From positions 1 through 6,861 of the forward strand of contig CAVGAH010000107.1 of the NCBI GenBank assembly GCA_963627215.1: a stretch of 6,861 bases of DNA, in the 5' to 3' direction. The stretch's first letter is position 1; the number at the start of each line of letters is the position of its first letter. The position numbers and the translations under genes were made by a program. Source of the DNA: CAKQOE01 sp963627215 (GTDB lineage: Bacteria > Bacillota > Clostridia > Peptostreptococcales > Anaerovoracaceae). Below the pieces are notes generated by a model, which was not told where the DNA came from, made no database searches, and worked only from the letters and a program-made list of their open reading frames with translations. Positions 1-5,382 of the stretch are shown here, one piece after another.

Positions 1-1026
1 CTGCCTGCTACGATTCCCGGATGTATCCCTATTTCTTCAGCAAATTTTACGATTTCATCATCTGAGGTATATCTTGATGGCGCTAATCTTTTATAATCTG
101 CCGGTGAAATCAAATAGTTTGTAGCAAATTTATCTGCTTCGATTTCAAGATTGTTATTAATGTCAATCATTTCTTCAATTGTACTGCTTATAAATACAGT
201 TTTTATTTTCTGCTGAAGAACATGCTTGATTTCATGAAATAATGAGAACCAGAATTTATCTGCATCCAATCCTCTGTTATTCATGGCTAATACAACTCTA
301 TCTTCTGTTACCCATTTAACTGCGCCATTCACTCCCGAATTTTTTAAATGCGGCAACAACACAAATGCTATTCCGCATTCTGCAAATATATCACGCATTC
401 TCGGCAAAAATTCTTCCGGTTTCTTAACTGTCATTCCCCTGAGTTCAGGTAAATAACCTTTTAGTTTCTCAGCATTATATGGACTTGTTTCAATATTTTT
501 TGAAATGTTTAATGCCGTTTGAATCCATGCTCTTGAATTAATAATATTTTTTTCAATGCTATATGTNNNNNNNNNNTGCCCTGAAATTAACAAGAAAATC
601 GGGCTGTAACATGATTCTTAAATCTGCCACTTTAAAAAACTTACATAAATTAGCTACTTTTTCATTAATGCTTCTCGTTGACGGCAGTCCGATAACCTCT
701 ACAAAATATTTATAATCAATTTTTTTTACAAGCTCTGACTGTGCATCAAATTCCTTAGCCTGCTGTATTTCTATCAGCTTCTTATCATAAGTCTCCTGTA
801 AATTCAACCAGACATCTGCACTTGTTCCCATCATAACAGAAAGTTTCCTGGCTATATCATTCGATATATTGGCATGCCCATTGACCAACTGACTCAAAGT
901 CTTGGGCGTCGTTCCCATTCTTGTTGCAAACTCGACCTGACTGATTCCCATATCTTCAATAATATCGGCAATATAATATCCAGGGTGAAATGCCACTATA
1001 TCTTTATATTCATCTATATTACTCAT
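1..1026 (-). CDS. higA: HigA-type antitoxin fused to an ImmA/IrrE zinc metallopeptidase domain (partial, crossed by an assembly gap)
   Basis: Antitoxin of a HigBA-like type II module: it should neutralise the neighbouring toxin and repress the shared promoter. Residues 14-80 are typical HigA: HPGYYIADIIEDMGISQ, then a helix-turn-helix around 28-52. Coding is clean from 1026 to 577 (150 residues), then meets ten Ns. From base 566 to base 1 an open frame of 188 codons continues as an ImmA/IrrE (peptidase M78-like) domain. It has FHEIKH zinc-binding motif bases at 222-236, a downstream EIEADKFA (third ligand Glu), and IGIHPGIVAG near the edge. The two pieces are out of frame only if exactly ten bases are missing, so I treat them as one gene. 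The 3' end lies beyond the window, with perhaps 30-40 residues missing. The ATG at 1026 has GGAGGTG 10 bases upstream and overlaps the toxin stop in ATGAGTAA. Fusion of HigA-type HTH and ImmA domains is a known architecture. Self-cleavage is inference. Confidence 0.85.
567..576. other. Assembly gap (run of 10 N)
   Basis: Ten undetermined bases join two well-sequenced stretches inside the higA-like gene. The codon before the gap ends at 577 (Ala of NFRA) and the metallopeptidase frame resumes at 566 (Thr-Tyr-Ser). A gap that is a multiple of three would restore one frame, so ten is probably a placeholder length rather than a measured one. Read literally, the Ns create a false TAG at 559-561. 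Confidence 0.95.
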
Positions 1027-1366
1027 AATGGTTCGACACCTCCGTAACCTTCACGATTTTAATCATTCTACATTGAGCTAAAATATCTCCTTTTATAATT
1101 TCATTTCCATTATTATCACATGGAATCATCGTAACCCTGTATCCTGTATTACCTAATCGTATGCTCCACTCGTCTTTTCTATCACCTTTTAAATGTTCAA
1201 AATGAAATGGAGGATAATTAGCAATATCCATCAGAGACTCTGAATTAAGTATAAAGTTTTCAGCAGATTCAAGCTTTCTCTTTACCTGCTCAGGATATCG
1301 CCACTTTTTCTTGTACGCAGAACAAAACTGCTTCTTTGCAGCTTCATTCTTATACATTATTTGCAT
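1019..1366 (-). CDS. higB: HigB/RelE-family toxin (type II toxin-antitoxin mRNA interferase)
   Basis: Small basic protein of about 115 residues with the HigB/RelE/ParE-fold signature: FEHLKGDRKDEWSIR (residues 56-70), then YRVTM (76-80) and a C-terminal strand IKIVKVTEVSNHYE. Family knowledge says such proteins cut mRNA on the ribosome. The lysine, arginine and tyrosine residues of these strands are where the activity usually sits, but I cannot assign individual catalytic residues. It is the first gene of the module and overlaps the antitoxin start by 8 bases, the usual HigB-then-HigA order. The start is uncertain. An AAAGGAG at 1387-1393 is 14 bases from a TTG at 1372 and 20 from the ATG at 1366. 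A GGGG at 1367-1370 lies 9 bases from another ATG at 1357. I chose 1366 because MQIMYKNE matches the short N-terminus usual in the family. The gene is much more AT-rich than the genes to its right. Confidence 0.85.
   Translation of the reverse strand: MQIMYKNEAAKKQFCSAYKKKWRYPEQVKRKLESAENFILNSESLMDIANYPPFHFEHLKGDRKDEWSIRLGNTGYRVTMIPCDNNGNEIIKGDILAQCRMIKIVKVTEVSNHYE
1037..1043 (-). promoter_or_regulatory. Ribosome binding site of the higA-like gene
   Basis: GGAGGTG on the minus strand lies 10 bases before the ATG at 1026, inside the end of the toxin gene. A strong separate site for the second gene would help make antitoxin in excess over toxin, whose own site is poorly spaced. That consequence is inference. 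Confidence 0.75.
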
Positions 1367-1406
1367 CCCCAAACTTAATTATTCAACTCCTTTCATTTTT
1401 CGTTAC

Positions 1407-1425
1407 TAATTTGGTAATCAAATTA
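1407..1425. promoter_or_regulatory. Candidate HigA operator (inverted repeat over the -10 box)
   Basis: Perfect inverted repeat TAATTTG-N5-CAAATTA whose right arm overlaps four bases of the TATAAT box. A dimeric HTH protein bound here would block RNA polymerase, which fits autorepression by HigA-family antitoxins. A TTACTA direct repeat (1403-1408 and 1428-1433, 25 bp apart) and a second CAAAT half-site at 1437-1441 lie in the same stretch. The repeat is seen directly. The binding protein is inferred. Confidence 0.6.
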
Positions 1426-1450
1426 TATTACTATTTCAAATCAAAGTAAA
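1422..1450 (-). promoter_or_regulatory. Promoter of the higBA-like operon
   Basis: On the minus strand, TTTACT (1445-1450, 4 of 6 matches to the -35 consensus) and a perfect TATAAT (1422-1427) are separated by exactly 17 bases. Transcription would begin near 1415, giving a leader of roughly 45-50 bases before the toxin start. It is the best sigma-A-like promoter in the window. Confidence 0.75.
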
Positions 1451-1470
1451 CACCTTTATGTGCCATGGCT

Positions 1471-1510
1471 AATACTGCTTAATATTTTCAAAATAAAATA
1501 TTACAGTATT
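1471..1510. repeat. 40-bp AT-rich interrupted palindrome
   Basis: Outer arms AATACTG (1471-1477) and CAGTATT (1504-1510) match perfectly. Inner arms AATATTTT (1481-1488) and AAAATATT (1495-1502) also match perfectly around a CAAAAT centre. The arms are offset by 3 bases on one side and 1 on the other. It sits between the higBA promoter and the terminator of the thioesterase gene. It could be an extra regulatory site, a weak transcription barrier, or an end of the DNA segment carrying the toxin module. No transposase or target-site duplication is visible. Confidence 0.6.
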
Positions 1511-1520
1511 TCATTAAATA

Positions 1521-1574
1521 CAAAAACCGAAGAACGGAGACACGTCAGATAGTATCTGCAGGTCCCCGTTTTTT
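1521..1574. terminator. Hairpin terminator downstream of the thioesterase gene, possibly bidirectional
   Basis: Arms AACGGAGAC (1533-1541) and GTCCCCGTT (1562-1570) pair with one wobble position and enclose a second palindrome, CAGATA-G-TATCTG (1546-1558). On the plus strand the stem runs straight into TTTTTT (1569-1574). On the minus strand, the direction of the upstream gene, a TTTTT run (1522-1526) follows six bases after the stem. It starts about 36 bases after the thioesterase stop, and would also insulate the higBA module. Confidence 0.65.
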
Positions 1575-1606
1575 ACATTAAAGCTGTCAGTATGATACAT
1601 CTTATA

Positions 1607-2029
1607 TTATTCTTCGCTCATAACGTCGAGCAGCAGTTTATGAAGCTCCGGTGCGTGTTTTTTGAGGACTACGGGGTGCAGCTCGCTGTCTGTCACCGCG
1701 TGGCGCGTCGTTCCTTTTGTCAGAAGCTCGCCTTTTTCATTGTATATCTCATACGCCATCGTCACTGACGCGTTTTTCAGCTCGGCTATCGTCGTTCTTA
1801 TCTCAAGCAATTCATCATACAGCGCAGGTTTTTTGTACTTTATCGCTACGTCTACGAGCGGGAGCATCACGCCCTCTGTGTTGTCGAGGCGTCTGTACGT
1901 AAAGCCTATCTCGCGCAGGAATTCTGTTCTGCCCATCTCGAAAAATCTCAGATAATTCGCATGGTAAACTATTCCCATAGCATCCGTGTCTGCGTATATT
2001 GGTCTGTAGTGTGTTATATATGGTCTCAT
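1607..2029 (-). CDS. ybgC: YbgC/FcbC-type acyl-CoA thioesterase (hotdog fold)
   Basis: Cytoplasmic hotdog-fold thioesterase of 140 residues, the normal family length. It is expected to hydrolyse acyl-CoA (or acyl-ACP) thioesters. The signature YADTDAMGIVYHANYLRFFE (residues 12-31) carries the expected catalytic Asp16 and the conserved Tyr22-His23 with Asn25-Tyr26. MLPLVDVAIKYKKPALYDE (55-73) is the usual second block. I start it at the ATG at 2029 because AAAGGGGG (2040-2047) lies 10 bases upstream. The earlier in-frame ATG at 2059 would add ten residues with no homology and would put the Shine-Dalgarno inside the gene. It is a single gene with its own extended -10 promoter and downstream hairpin, so context does not identify the substrate. 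In proteobacteria YbgC goes with Tol-Pal, which is absent here. The family is firm; the symbol is by similarity only. Confidence 0.88.
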   Translation of the reverse strand: MRPYITHYRPIYADTDAMGIVYHANYLRFFEMGRTEFLREIGFTYRRLDNTEGVMLPLVDVAIKYKKPALYDELLEIRTTIAELKNASVTMAYEIYNEKGELLTKGTTRHAVTDSELHPVVLKKHAPELHKLLLDVMSEE

Positions 2030-2039
2030 TTCAAATCTT

Positions 2040-2047
2040 CCCCCTTT
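2040..2047 (-). promoter_or_regulatory. Ribosome binding site that fixes the thioesterase start
   Basis: AAAGGGGG on the minus strand, 10 bases before the ATG at 2029. It falls inside the reading frame of the alternative upstream ATG at 2059, which favours the shorter protein. Confidence 0.65.
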
Positions 2048-2091
2048 GATATATTTCATATATTGCCAGATTTTCTATATGAATGCCTGTC

Positions 2092-2107
2092 CGCCCGGCG
2101 ACGGGCG
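2092..2107. repeat. GC-rich hairpin in the thioesterase leader
   Basis: Perfect 6-bp stem CGCCCG / CGGGCG around a four-base loop (GCGA on the plus strand). If the promoter at 2122-2150 is used, this hairpin lies in the mRNA leader about 60-80 bases before the start codon. No T-run follows on either strand, so it is not an ordinary intrinsic terminator. It resembles the palindrome at 2807-2821 on the far side of the prcB-like gene. Confidence 0.5.
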
Positions 2108-2121
2108 CATTGCATCGTTCT

Positions 2122-2150
2122 ATTCTAACACAATGTATATGCTAACTGAA
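2122..2150 (-). promoter_or_regulatory. Candidate extended -10 promoter for the thioesterase gene
   Basis: On the minus strand TGTTAGAAT (2122-2130) fits an extended -10 (TG-N-TAGAAT). A weak -35-like TTCAGT (2145-2150) lies 17 bases upstream. The position suits the gene starting at 2029, just after the terminator of the preceding gene. Confidence 0.45.
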
Positions 2151-2154
2151 CAAC

Positions 2155-2179
2155 AAAAAAGCCGCCTTACGGCAGCTTT
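2155..2179 (-). terminator. Intrinsic terminator of the prcB-like gene
   Basis: On the minus strand AAAGCTGCC (2171-2179), a GTAA tetraloop and GGCGGCTTT (2158-2166) form a 9-bp stem with one G-T wobble, running into six Ts (2155-2160). It begins 6 bases after the stop codon at 2186. It is a textbook factor-independent terminator. Confidence 0.85.
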
Positions 2180-2185
2180 AAATCA

Positions 2186-2671
2186 TCAGTCCGCGTATGT
2201 TATTTTAAGCTGTATCTTATCCGGGAGTTCTTTAAGATCCGTTTCGGCTACTATATACGGATAAGTCACCTCCTGTGCAAGCGATGCTCCCGCCTGTGGG
2301 TCGGTGAATACTGCGTTTACTGTCAGCGTGCTCGTGCCGTCCTTTTCGTCGAGCGTCATGCTCCCTATGCTTATGTCATAGCCGGTCGTTGGCTTTTCGC
2401 CGCGCGTGGCCAGCACGTAGACCTTATCCTCCACTACGCATGCCAGTGCGCGCTCCATATCTCTGTACTCGGGAACTATCTGGCTCGTTATTTCCTGCGG
2501 TATCGCATCCTCTGTCAGCTGGCTGAACGTCACTGCTCCGCCGCCCGTGCTCCCGCCGCCTGTTATCTTCAGCCCGACTATTATCGCGATGACTGCCGCC
2601 AGCGCTATGCCTATCCTCAGCTTGCTCCTGAGCACGTTTACATCCTTCGCTCCGCCCGATCTTCTGCCCAT
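2186..2671 (-). CDS. Membrane-anchored protein with a PrcB C-terminal-type domain
   Basis: Protein of 161 residues. A basic N-terminus (MGRRSGG..., several Arg and Lys to residue 19) leads into one hydrophobic segment at about 19-37 (LRIGIALAAVIAIIVGLKI). A Gly/Ser linker (38-46) follows, so the rest is probably extracytoplasmic. Residues about 72-157 resemble the PrcB C-terminal domain, with the tell-tale VLATRGEKPTTGYDISI (86-102) and then alternating strands. The namesake PrcB belongs to a treponemal protease complex (prcB-prcA-prtP). In clostridia the domain is common in small membrane or lipoproteins of unknown role, and no protease gene is nearby here, so a protease link is not supported. 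The start at 2671 has AAAGGAGG (2681-2688) 9 bases upstream, while an ATG at 2678 is too close to it and out of frame. It is a single-gene unit with terminators on both sides. The domain call is moderate and the function unknown. Confidence 0.75.
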   Translation of the reverse strand: MGRRSGGAKDVNVLRSKLRIGIALAAVIAIIVGLKITGGGSTGGGAVTFSQLTEDAIPQEITSQIVPEYRDMERALACVVEDKVYVLATRGEKPTTGYDISIGSMTLDEKDGTSTLTVNAVFTDPQAGASLAQEVTYPYIVAETDLKELPDKIQLKITYAD

Positions 2672-2691
2672 TTTCCATGTCCTCCTTTATG

Positions 2692-2708
2692 TATCTAAAA
2701 TATAGATA
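2692..2708. repeat. Short inverted repeat upstream of the prcB-like gene
   Basis: TATCTA-AAATA-TAGATA, perfect 6-bp arms, just upstream of the Shine-Dalgarno at 2681-2688. It overlaps the AT-rich stretch most likely to hold the promoter -10 (TATATT/TATTTT on the minus strand). It could be a small operator, or chance in AT-rich sequence. Confidence 0.35.
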
Positions 2709-2763
2709 TGCTCCGGACATGCAATATAGACCTTTAAAAATGCAGGAATGCATGAATAAATGC

Positions 2764-2802
2764 AAAAAGGACTGCCGCCTCATATCTCAAAGCGGCAGTC
2801 CC
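2764..2802 (-). terminator. Intrinsic terminator of the endoA-wecG-transketolase operon
   Basis: On the minus strand GGACTGCCGC (2792-2801) and GCGGCAGTCC (2769-2778) are perfectly complementary 10-bp arms around a 13-base loop, followed by TTTTT (2764-2768). It lies 57 bases after the transketolase C-half stop and is the strongest terminator in the window. Confidence 0.9.
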
Positions 2803-2806
2803 TCCC

Positions 2807-2821
2807 GTCCGCCAGGCGGAC
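2807..2821. repeat. GC-rich perfect palindrome GTCCGCC-A-GGCGGAC
   Basis: Fifteen-base palindrome immediately upstream, in transcription terms, of the terminator at 2764-2802. As a hairpin its loop would be very tight, so it may act as a protein site or repeat rather than an RNA structure. A related core, GTCCGCCCGGCGAC, occurs at 2089-2102 on the other side of the prcB-like gene. Confidence 0.5.
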
Positions 2822-2835
2822 CCATGGTTTATCGC

Positions 2836-2856
2836 AATTATTAATTATTAATTATT
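2836..2856. repeat. Three tandem copies of AATTATT
   Basis: Three exact 7-base copies in a row, ending two bases from the stop codon of the transketolase C-half. It is a short simple-sequence repeat of a kind that can change copy number by slippage. In this place that would alter only the 3' untranslated region. Confidence 0.6.
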
Positions 2857-2858
2857 TA

Positions 2859-3785
2859 TTAAAGAGACTTTACAGCCTTTACGATATCCTCTGCTGTGAT
2901 GTTGTATTCCTTCATGAGCAGAGGCGGCTTGCCTGACTGGCCGAAGCGATCCTGAACTCCTACCATGGCCATCTTTGTCGGGCATTTTGTGCAGACTACC
3001 TCTGCTACCGCTGAGCCGAGGCCGCCGATAACTGAGTGTTCTTCAGCTGTAACGATGCCCTTTGTTTCTGCGGCTGCCTTCATGATGATCTCTTCATCTA
3101 TAGGCTTTATAGTGTGCATGTCGATTATCCTGATGTCGATGCCCTCTGCTGCGAGAGTTTCAGCTGCCATCATCGCTTCGTTTACCATAAGGCCGCATGC
3201 GATGACCGTGTAATCCTTGCCGTCGCGTACTACGTTGCCCTTGCCGAGCTCGATGTCTGCTGTTTCATCGTATATTACCGGGATGTTGAGTCTGCCGAGT
3301 CTTACGTAAGCAGGACCGTCCATTTCTGCTATCTGTTCAAGCAGCTTTGCTGTAGATGCAGCGTCTGCAGGATGAACTACAGTCATACCCGGGATAACAC
3401 GCATAAGAGCAAGGTCTTCTATGCACTGGTGGCTGGCGCCGTCCTCGCCTACAGTTATACCGGCGTGCGTAGCACATACCTTTACGTTTGCGTGCGGATA
3501 TCCGATAGAGTTTCTGATTATTTCATAAGCTCTGCCTGCTGCGAACATAGCGAATGTGCTGGCAAAAACTGTCTTTCCTGAAAGTGCGAGACCTGCTGCC
3601 ATACCCATAAGATTTCCCTCTGCGATACCTGCGTTGAAGAATCTTTCAGGGAATTCCTTTTTAAAGCCTGCTGTCATAGTTGATTTTGACAGGTCAGCGT
3701 CCATTACTATAATATCAGGGTTCTTTTTTCCGAGCTCTACAAGCGCATCGCCGTAGGCTGAACGAGTTGAGATCTTATCTGCCAT
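2859..3785 (-). CDS. Transketolase, C-terminal subunit (pyrimidine-binding and C-terminal domains)
   Basis: Second half of a split transketolase, 308 residues. It should form the active enzyme with the product of the upstream gene. The complex moves two-carbon ketol units between sugar phosphates in the non-oxidative pentose phosphate pathway. The pyrimidine-binding domain spans about 5-165. Glu56 in NAGIAEGNLMGMAAG is the conserved glutamate that activates thiamine diphosphate, and ITVGEDGASHQ (110-120) contributes active-site residues. The C-terminal domain follows from about 185. I start it at the ATG at 3785 because AGGAGG (3795-3800) lies 9 bases upstream. The ATG at 3791 would be only 3 bases from it. 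This gives a TAATG stop/start overlap with the N-half gene, which suggests translational coupling and equal amounts of the two subunits. Closely related 1-deoxyxylulose-5-phosphate synthase C-halves are the main alternative. Its pairing with a short transketolase N-half favours transketolase. Confidence 0.92.
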   Translation of the reverse strand: MADKISTRSAYGDALVELGKKNPDIIVMDADLSKSTMTAGFKKEFPERFFNAGIAEGNLMGMAAGLALSGKTVFASTFAMFAAGRAYEIIRNSIGYPHANVKVCATHAGITVGEDGASHQCIEDLALMRVIPGMTVVHPADAASTAKLLEQIAEMDGPAYVRLGRLNIPVIYDETADIELGKGNVVRDGKDYTVIACGLMVNEAMMAAETLAAEGIDIRIIDMHTIKPIDEEIIMKAAAETKGIVTAEEHSVIGGLGSAVAEVVCTKCPTKMAMVGVQDRFGQSGKPPLLMKEYNITAEDIVKAVKSL

Positions 3786-4609
3786 TACCATTCCCCTCCT
3801 AATTCTTCTACTGCCTGCTTTGCCTGAGCGTCGTCAGGTGCCTTTCCGTGCCAGCCTGCCTGGTCTTCCATGAATGAAACGCCCTTGCCCTTTACAGTCT
3901 TAGCGATTATAGCCTGTGGCTTTCCTTCTACCTTCTTTGCTGCTTCCACTGCTGCTGCGATGGCTTCGAAATCGTGTCCGTCGATCATCTGAACGTCAAA
4001 GCCGAAGCTTCTGAACTTTTCGTCTACAGGAGCTACTGTGATAACGTCCTCGTTCTTACCGTCGATCTGCAGGCCGTTCCAGTCTACAAATATCGTAAGG
4101 TCGTCGAGCTTGTAATGAGCTGCTGCCATAGCTGCCTCCCATACGAGACCCTCCTGCAGCTCGCCGTCGCCGAGGAGCGCGTAGACGCGCGCAGGGATAT
4201 TGTCTATCTTGTTTGCGAGAGCCATTCCTACTGCTGCAGAAACGCCCTGTCCGAGCGAGCCTGTTGACATGTCTACTCCCGGTATCTTCTTTCTGTCAGG
4301 ATGACCCTGGAGCATGCAGCCGATCTTTCTCAGGTTGAGAAGCTCTTCCTTTGGGAAATATCCCTTTTCAGCGAGCGCTGCGTAAAGCGCAGGAGCAGCG
4401 TGACCCTTTGAAAGAACGAATCTGTCTCTGTCCTTTTTATTCGGCTCATTTGGGTCGATATTCATTTCAGCGAAATACAGATATGTAATGATATCTGCGG
4501 CTGAAAGAGAACCGCCCGGGTGTCCCGATGCTGCCGCATGAACTTCTCTTATGATATCGATCCTGATATCCTTTGCCTTTTCAGCAAGCATTTCTGCATT
4601 GATAGACAT
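3785..4609 (-). CDS. Transketolase, N-terminal subunit (thiamine diphosphate-binding domain)
   Basis: First half of a split transketolase, 274 residues, the normal length for this half. The thiamine diphosphate motif is plain: GDG at 147-149 with Asp148, then Asn178 in FVDWNG as the second magnesium ligand, about 30 residues on. Other transketolase marks are SGHPGG (28-33, His30), SKGHAAPALYA (67-77, His70), QGHPD (101-105), TGSLGQG (116-122) and GWHGK (252-256). The pyrimidine-binding half needed for activity is encoded by the next gene. The ATG at 4609 has AAGGAGG (4620-4626) 10 bases upstream and shares one base with the stop of the glycosyltransferase gene (TAATG), so the three genes are very likely co-translated. 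Split transketolases are common in Firmicutes and archaea and are often associated with particular sugar pathways. Which sugar is served here is not visible. Confidence 0.93.
   Translation of the reverse strand: MSINAEMLAEKAKDIRIDIIREVHAAASGHPGGSLSAADIITYLYFAEMNIDPNEPNKKDRDRFVLSKGHAAPALYAALAEKGYFPKEELLNLRKIGCMLQGHPDRKKIPGVDMSTGSLGQGVSAAVGMALANKIDNIPARVYALLGDGELQEGLVWEAAMAAAHYKLDDLTIFVDWNGLQIDGKNEDVITVAPVDEKFRSFGFDVQMIDGHDFEAIAAAVEAAKKVEGKPQAIIAKTVKGKGVSFMEDQAGWHGKAPDDAQAKQAVEELGGEW
3795..3800 (-). promoter_or_regulatory. Ribosome binding site that fixes the transketolase C-half start
   Basis: AGGAGG on the minus strand is 9 bases before the ATG at 3785 but only 3 before the ATG at 3791. The protein therefore begins MADKIST rather than MVMADKIST. 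Confidence 0.75.
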
Positions 4610-5358
4610 TACTTTTTTTCCTCCTTAGATTTGCCTGTAAATATTACTCTGAGCATAAAAACAGGCAGCGCGAGCATCCTCTTGTATCTGCTCGGCTCCT
4701 GTATCAGTCTGTATAACCACTCGAGCCCGTGCTTTCTGTAAAACTCCGGCGCGCGCTTGAGCGTTCCGGCCCATACGTCGAGGCTTCCGCCTACTCCGAT
4801 GGCGCCGCTTACCTTCAGCTCCGATCTGTGATCATGTATAAATCTTTCCTGCTTCGGTGCGCCCAGCGCGACACACAGGAAGTCAGCGGAGCTGTCGTTT
4901 ATCTCTTTTACTATTCCTGCTTCCTCTTCAGGCTTAAAGTAGCCGTCATGAGTTCCTGCTACTATGAGCTTCGGATATTTTTCCTTTATCCTGTCAGCGG
5001 CTGCTTCAGCTACGCCCGGCTTGCTTCCGAAAAAGTATATTGACTTTCCGTTTTTTTCCAGATAGGTTATTATGCTTTCCAGAAAATCTATACCCGTAAC
5101 TCGCTCTGAGAGCGGGCAGCCTATTATTTTTGAAGCATAAACAAGACCGACGCCATCAGGGATTATGAGGTCTGCCGAGGATATGAGCTGCCTGAGCTCG
5201 TCCTCCTTTGACGCTCTCTGGACTATCTCCGAGTTCGGTGTTACTATCATCGTAACACCGGGCTGCGGAAATGATTCCTCAAATATCTGCATAGCCTGTT
5301 CGCGGTCGACCATGTCGACCGGCACGCCGAGAATATTAACTCTGTTTTTTTCTGTCAT
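4609..5358 (-). CDS. WecG/TagA/CpsF-family glycosyltransferase (GT26)
   Basis: Protein of 249 residues of the WecG/TagA family. In Gram-positives the usual member adds N-acetylmannosamine to lipid-linked GlcNAc, the committed step of wall teichoic acid linkage-unit synthesis. Other members build enterobacterial common antigen or capsule. Visible marks are MIVTPNSEIV (37-46; Thr40 and Asn42 fit the substrate pocket of characterised TagA), IIPDGVGLVYA (65-75; Asp68 fits the proposed catalytic base), ERVTG (85-89) and CVALGAPKQERF (162-173). A C-terminal basic amphipathic tail, LEWLYRLIQEPSRYKRM (212-228), probably docks it on the membrane. The start at 5358 is chosen because CGGAG (5367-5371) is 8 bases upstream. 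The in-frame ATG at 5382 would add eight residues and has no site of its own. It abuts endoA and overlaps the transketolase N-half gene by one base. The donor and acceptor sugars are inferred from the family only. Confidence 0.9.
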   Translation of the reverse strand: MTEKNRVNILGVPVDMVDREQAMQIFEESFPQPGVTMIVTPNSEIVQRASKEDELRQLISSADLIIPDGVGLVYASKIIGCPLSERVTGIDFLESIITYLEKNGKSIYFFGSKPGVAEAAADRIKEKYPKLIVAGTHDGYFKPEEEAGIVKEINDSSADFLCVALGAPKQERFIHDHRSELKVSGAIGVGGSLDVWAGTLKRAPEFYRKHGLEWLYRLIQEPSRYKRMLALPVFMLRVIFTGKSKEEKK

Positions 5359-5366
5359 CTGTTGAT

Positions 5367-5371
5367 CTCCG
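5367..5371 (-). promoter_or_regulatory. Ribosome binding site that fixes the glycosyltransferase start
   Basis: CGGAG on the minus strand, 8 bases before the ATG at 5358. It lies inside the extra codons that would be read if the ATG at 5382, which directly follows the endoA stop, were used. Confidence 0.65.
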
Positions 5372-5382
5372 AATATTTTCAT

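Noticed and set aside
1481..1510. Reading the AT palindrome as transposon terminal inverted repeats
   Set aside because: Both arms lie within 40 bases, there is no transposase, and no partner copy occurs at the other side of higBA within the window.
2046..2264. Short plus-strand open frame across the prcB-ybgC intergenic region
   Set aside because: It is no longer than chance, overlaps the prcB terminator and coding end, and has no recognisable motif.
2424..2783. Minus-strand open frame overlapping the prcB-like gene and running through the terminator
   Set aside because: It is out of frame with a better supported gene, contains the operon terminator, and its product is low-complexity Arg/Gly/Ser sequence.
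2836..2856. CRISPR-like repeats
   Set aside because: The only tandem repeat is a 7-base unit without spacers. No repeat-spacer pattern exists anywhere in the window.
3036..3581. Plus-strand open frame of about 181 codons opposite transketolase C-half
   Set aside because: It is rich in Cys, Tyr and Ser, as antisense readings of codon-biased genes are, with no recognisable family and no ribosome binding site.
5359..5382. Glycosyltransferase start at the ATG directly after the endoA stop
   Set aside because: It has no Shine-Dalgarno of its own, while the ATG at 5358 has CGGAG at the right distance.
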